Below are positions 61,601 to 64,000 of a stretch of DNA of 64,000 bases, piece after piece. The notes beneath the pieces are model-generated. The model was not told where the DNA came from, searched no databases, and was given only the letters and a program-made list of their open reading frames with translations. The DNA is from Gordonibacter pamelaeae (lineage in GTDB: Bacteria; Actinomycetota; Coriobacteriia; Coriobacteriales; Eggerthellaceae), in the NCBI RefSeq assembly GCF_042665095.1, contig NZ_JBHTBV010000002.1. One strand, written 5' to 3'. Made by a program: the position numbers and the translations under genes. How positions within the stretch are numbered: the first letter of the stretch is position 1; the number at the start of each line of letters is the position of its first letter.

Positions 61601-63832
61601 ATGCCTACACTCATCATCGCCGAGAAGCCGTCCGTCGCGCGCGGCATCGCCGACGCCGTCGGCGCCCACGAGCGCCGCGACGGCTATATCGAGGGCGGCG
61701 GCTACCTCATCAGCTGGTGCCGCGGCCACATCATCGACCTCGACTTCCCCCAGAACTACCCGCAGTGGTCCGGCCACTGGTCGATGTCGCAGCTGCCCAT
61801 GATCCCGGAGCGGTGGAGGTGGAGCGTCACCGCGCCCGAGCAGTACAAGGTCCTGAAAGGGCTGCTCGACCGCGCCGACGTGGAGCTCGTCGTGAACGCC
61901 TGCGACGCCGACCGCGAGGGCGAGGGCATCTTCCGGCGCGTCTGGACCCATTCCGGCTGCAAGAAGCCCGTCCGTCGCTTCTGGTCCACCTCGCTCGTGC
62001 CAGAGCAGGTGCGGACCGACCTCGCCCACGCCAAGCCCCTCTCCGACTACGACGGCCTCGCCGACGCCGCCGAGGGCAGGGCCAAGGCGGACTGGCTCGT
62101 GGGCCTCAACGCCTCGCGCGCCCTATCGTGCCTCTACGAAGGCTCGCGCCTGTCCGCCGGCCGCGTCCAGACCCCGACGCTGGCGCTGGTCGTCGAGCGG
62201 ACCCGCGCGATCCGCGACTTCAAATCGGTCCCCTTCTTCCAGGTGGAGTGCTCGGTCGGCAGGACGGCGCACGTGCGTCTCGCCGGCGAGAAGCTGAAGA
62301 CCCGTCAGGAGGCCGAGCGCCGCGCCCATGCGGCCGTCGGGTCGCAGTGCGCGATCCTGAAGGTCGAGCGCAGGCAGGAGAAGTGCCGCGCGCCCAAGCT
62401 CTACGACCTCACCGGGCTGCAACGCGACGCATCGACGCGCGCGGGCCTCACCGCGGAGGAAACGCTGAACGCGCTGCAAACGCTGTACGAGAAGAAGCTG
62501 GCGACATATCCCAGGACCGAGAGCCGCTACATCGGCGAGTCCGACATCCCCGAGACGGCCCGCGTGCTCTCGGCCATCGCGGTGCCGGGAATCGTCGGCG
62601 AGGCCGCCGCGGCCGGGTTCGACGCGTCGCGCTCCGACGTCGCCCGCGTGGCCGACGACTCGAAGGTCCACGGCCACGGCGCGATCCTGCCCACGGCGCT
62701 GCTCGGCGCCAAGGAGATGGCCAAGCTCGATGGCGCAGAGCGCTCCGTGGCCATCCTCATCTGCTGCCGCCTCATGGCCGCCACCATGGACCCCGCGACG
62801 AAGCTCAATGCCAAGGTCGAGGCCGAGATCTGCGGCGACGCCTACACGGCCTCGGGCAGCACTGTCACGGACGCGTCCTGGATCGCCGTGGACGAGGCGT
62901 GCCGTGCCGCGCTTGCGGGCGGCGGCAAGGCCCCCGACGACGAGGACGAGGCGCAGGCCATCCCCGCCGACATCGAGCAGGGCGACTCGTTCACCGTGGG
63001 CGAGGGCGACGGGCGCGTGAAGGACGGCAAGACGACCCCGCCGAAGCCCTACACGGACGCGACGCTGCTGTCGGCCATGGAGCACGCCGGCCGGTCCATC
63101 GAGGACCGCGAGCTGAAGGCGGCCATCGAGGACGACTCGATGCACTCCGGCGGCCTGGGGACGCCGGCCACCCGCGCCAGCATGATCGAGAAGCTGATCG
63201 AGGCTAAGTACATCCGCCGCCGAGGCAAGACGCTCTCGGCCACCGAGCGCGGCGAGACGCTGATCGACATCGTGTGCGACTCGCTCAAGACCCCCGAGCT
63301 CACCGCGAAGTGGGAGCTCTCCCTGTCGCACGTCGAGCGGGGAGAGGGGTCGCTGTCCGACTTCCTCTCCGGCATCGAGGGCTACACCGCCGCGGTCGTG
63401 TCCGACCTCGAGGGCGGCTTCGACCCCGCGCAGGCCGCGGCCGTGTCCGGCCGCGAGGAGCTGTGCCGGTGCCCGGCCTGCGGAGCGCCGATCGTGCTGT
63501 CGCGCAGCGGAAAGCAGTGGCAGTGCTCGTCTTCGAAGTGGGCCGGCAAGGAGGAGGGCTGGCGGCTGCTCCAGGGCTGCGGCGTGAAGCTCAACATCGT
63601 CCAGAACGGCAGGAAGCTCACCAAGTCCCAGGCCAAGGCGATCCTGTCGGGAAAGACGGTCCACCTGACCGGCCTGGCGAAGAAGGACGGCAGCGGCACG
63701 TTCGACACCGACGCGAAGCTCGGCGAGGCGCCCTACACCGGGTTCGTCGAGTTCTGCCGGAGCGAGAGGCCGGACGGCGGCACCGGCGGCGCGGGCCGCA
63801 CGGGCACGCGCCGCGCTCGCGGGAAACGGTAG
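61601..63832 (+). CDS. topB: Type IA DNA topoisomerase III
   Basis: The product is 743 residues from ATG 61601, with GGGGGGAG upstream; the longer open frame before it is antisense-free overlap with the previous gene and is not used. The Toprim start is LIIAEKPSVARGIADAVG, with DADREGEGIF; active-site Tyr303 is in TYPRTESRYIG, and RAKADWLVGLNASRAL is another family motif. The C-terminus has a zinc-binding part (CRCPACGAPIVLSRSGKQWQC) and a basic tail. Conjugative elements carry such enzymes to resolve transfer intermediates. Confidence 0.95.
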   Translation: MPTLIIAEKPSVARGIADAVGAHERRDGYIEGGGYLISWCRGHIIDLDFPQNYPQWSGHWSMSQLPMIPERWRWSVTAPEQYKVLKGLLDRADVELVVNACDADREGEGIFRRVWTHSGCKKPVRRFWSTSLVPEQVRTDLAHAKPLSDYDGLADAAEGRAKADWLVGLNASRALSCLYEGSRLSAGRVQTPTLALVVERTRAIRDFKSVPFFQVECSVGRTAHVRLAGEKLKTRQEAERRAHAAVGSQCAILKVERRQEKCRAPKLYDLTGLQRDASTRAGLTAEETLNALQTLYEKKLATYPRTESRYIGESDIPETARVLSAIAVPGIVGEAAAAGFDASRSDVARVADDSKVHGHGAILPTALLGAKEMAKLDGAERSVAILICCRLMAATMDPATKLNAKVEAEICGDAYTASGSTVTDASWIAVDEACRAALAGGGKAPDDEDEAQAIPADIEQGDSFTVGEGDGRVKDGKTTPPKPYTDATLLSAMEHAGRSIEDRELKAAIEDDSMHSGGLGTPATRASMIEKLIEAKYIRRRGKTLSATERGETLIDIVCDSLKTPELTAKWELSLSHVERGEGSLSDFLSGIEGYTAAVVSDLEGGFDPAQAAAVSGREELCRCPACGAPIVLSRSGKQWQCSSSKWAGKEEGWRLLQGCGVKLNIVQNGRKLTKSQAKAILSGKTVHLTGLAKKDGSGTFDTDAKLGEAPYTGFVEFCRSERPDGGTGGAGRTGTRRARGKR

Positions 63833-63835
63833 GCC

Positions 63836-64000
63836 ATGGCCGCCGTCACGCGCGACGGGGACGGCTGCGTACCCCTCGCCGAGCTCGACATCAACCCGGC
63901 GCTGCGCGCGACCTGCCAGCGCCGGCTCGCCGCGGCGCTCGAGGGGCGCGCCATGACCGCCAGGAAGCTCGCGGAGTTCTCCGGCGTGTCCGAGGCGGTC
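63836..64000 (+). CDS. ICE protein, N-terminal fragment cut by window edge
   Basis: The frame opens at ATG 63836, four bases after topB, and runs open to the edge (55 residues). LRATCQRRLAAALEGRAMTARKLAEFSGVSEAV looks like the beginning of a helix-turn-helix or DnaA-like N-terminus, but too little is visible to name it. It belongs to the same operon by spacing. Confidence 0.6.
   Translation, partial: MAAVTRDGDGCVPLAELDINPALRATCQRRLAAALEGRAMTARKLAEFSGVSEAV

Larger units (their letters stand above)
45120..64000. mobile_element. Integrative and conjugative element, left end to beyond the window
   Basis: The left boundary lies between about 45,120 (last jetD-like codons) and 45,352 (first recombinase start); the first 100 bases are AT-richer than both sides. 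The content is two tyrosine recombinases, regulators, an excisionase-like gene, coupling protein VirD4, VirB6-like and VirB4 proteins, PrgI, a cell-wall hydrolase and topoisomerase III, the layout of Gram-positive T4SS conjugative elements. A relaxase and the right attachment site are not in the window. Confidence 0.88.

Noticed and set aside
1..64000. CRISPR array, rRNA operon, riboswitch or oriC
   Set aside because: No regularly spaced repeats, rRNA sequence, known aptamer core or cluster of DnaA boxes was found by eye.

Overview
The window is GC-rich chromosomal DNA from an anaerobic actinobacterium. It fits the class Coriobacteriia, most likely Eggerthellaceae (Eggerthella/Gordonibacter type). 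The grounds are a Tat-exported flavoprotein reductase paired with a multihaem cytochrome c, divergent from a LuxR-type regulator with a 12-helix membrane domain, which is a hallmark of that family, together with the base composition. The genus call is an inference from gene content, not from a marker gene.

Positions 1-38.2 kb are ordinary core chromosome. They hold an NhaA antiporter, an XRE regulator, an ACT protein and folE. The respiratory locus (cytochrome, flavoprotein, LuxR) follows, then cyclophilin, a DUF4143 AAA ATPase behind a well-defined double operator, exonuclease III, rlmH and an arylamine N-acetyltransferase. A cell-envelope stretch comes next: an LCP ligase, a single-chain MurT-GatD fusion, a polysaccharide deacetylase and an ArsB/NhaD transporter. 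A metallophosphoesterase and quinone oxidoreductase pair, tRNA-Thr(CGU), a methyltransferase, a tocopherol-cyclase-like protein, DUF368, a 1163-residue secreted papain-protease/5'-nucleotidase, UspA, a two-component system and a TVP38 protein lead to an encapsulated-ferritin/encapsulin locus. The encapsulin frame is broken by an in-frame amber codon. An AarF/UbiB kinase and a DMT transporter close the core section. Three perfect parS sites (2.7, 34.06 and 34.16 kb) indicate that the region lies in the origin-proximal part of the chromosome.

Positions 38.5-45.1 kb encode a type I Wadjet (JetABCD) anti-plasmid condensin system in one overlapping operon. JetD stops short, just after the VEEP motif that follows its Toprim DxD, so a conserved C-terminal segment appears to be missing.

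From about 45.12 kb to the right edge the DNA is an integrative conjugative element (ICE). It starts with two coupled tyrosine recombinases, the first apparently lacking catalytic residues. A cargo gene lies between two strictly alternating purine-pyrimidine tracts. Control genes (XRE, a small HTH-like protein, an excisionase-like protein) are followed by a conjugation operon: PcfB/DUF3801, an unknown protein, VirD4, a Maff2-like pilin candidate, VirB6-like, PrgI, VirB4 with an unusual N-terminal extension, a cell-wall hydrolase, a lipoprotein-like protein and topoisomerase III. No relaxase is visible; it and the right end lie beyond 64 kb.

The most interesting reading is that the ICE has inserted into the nuclease gene of an anti-plasmid system, disabling the defence while integrated and possibly restoring it on excision.
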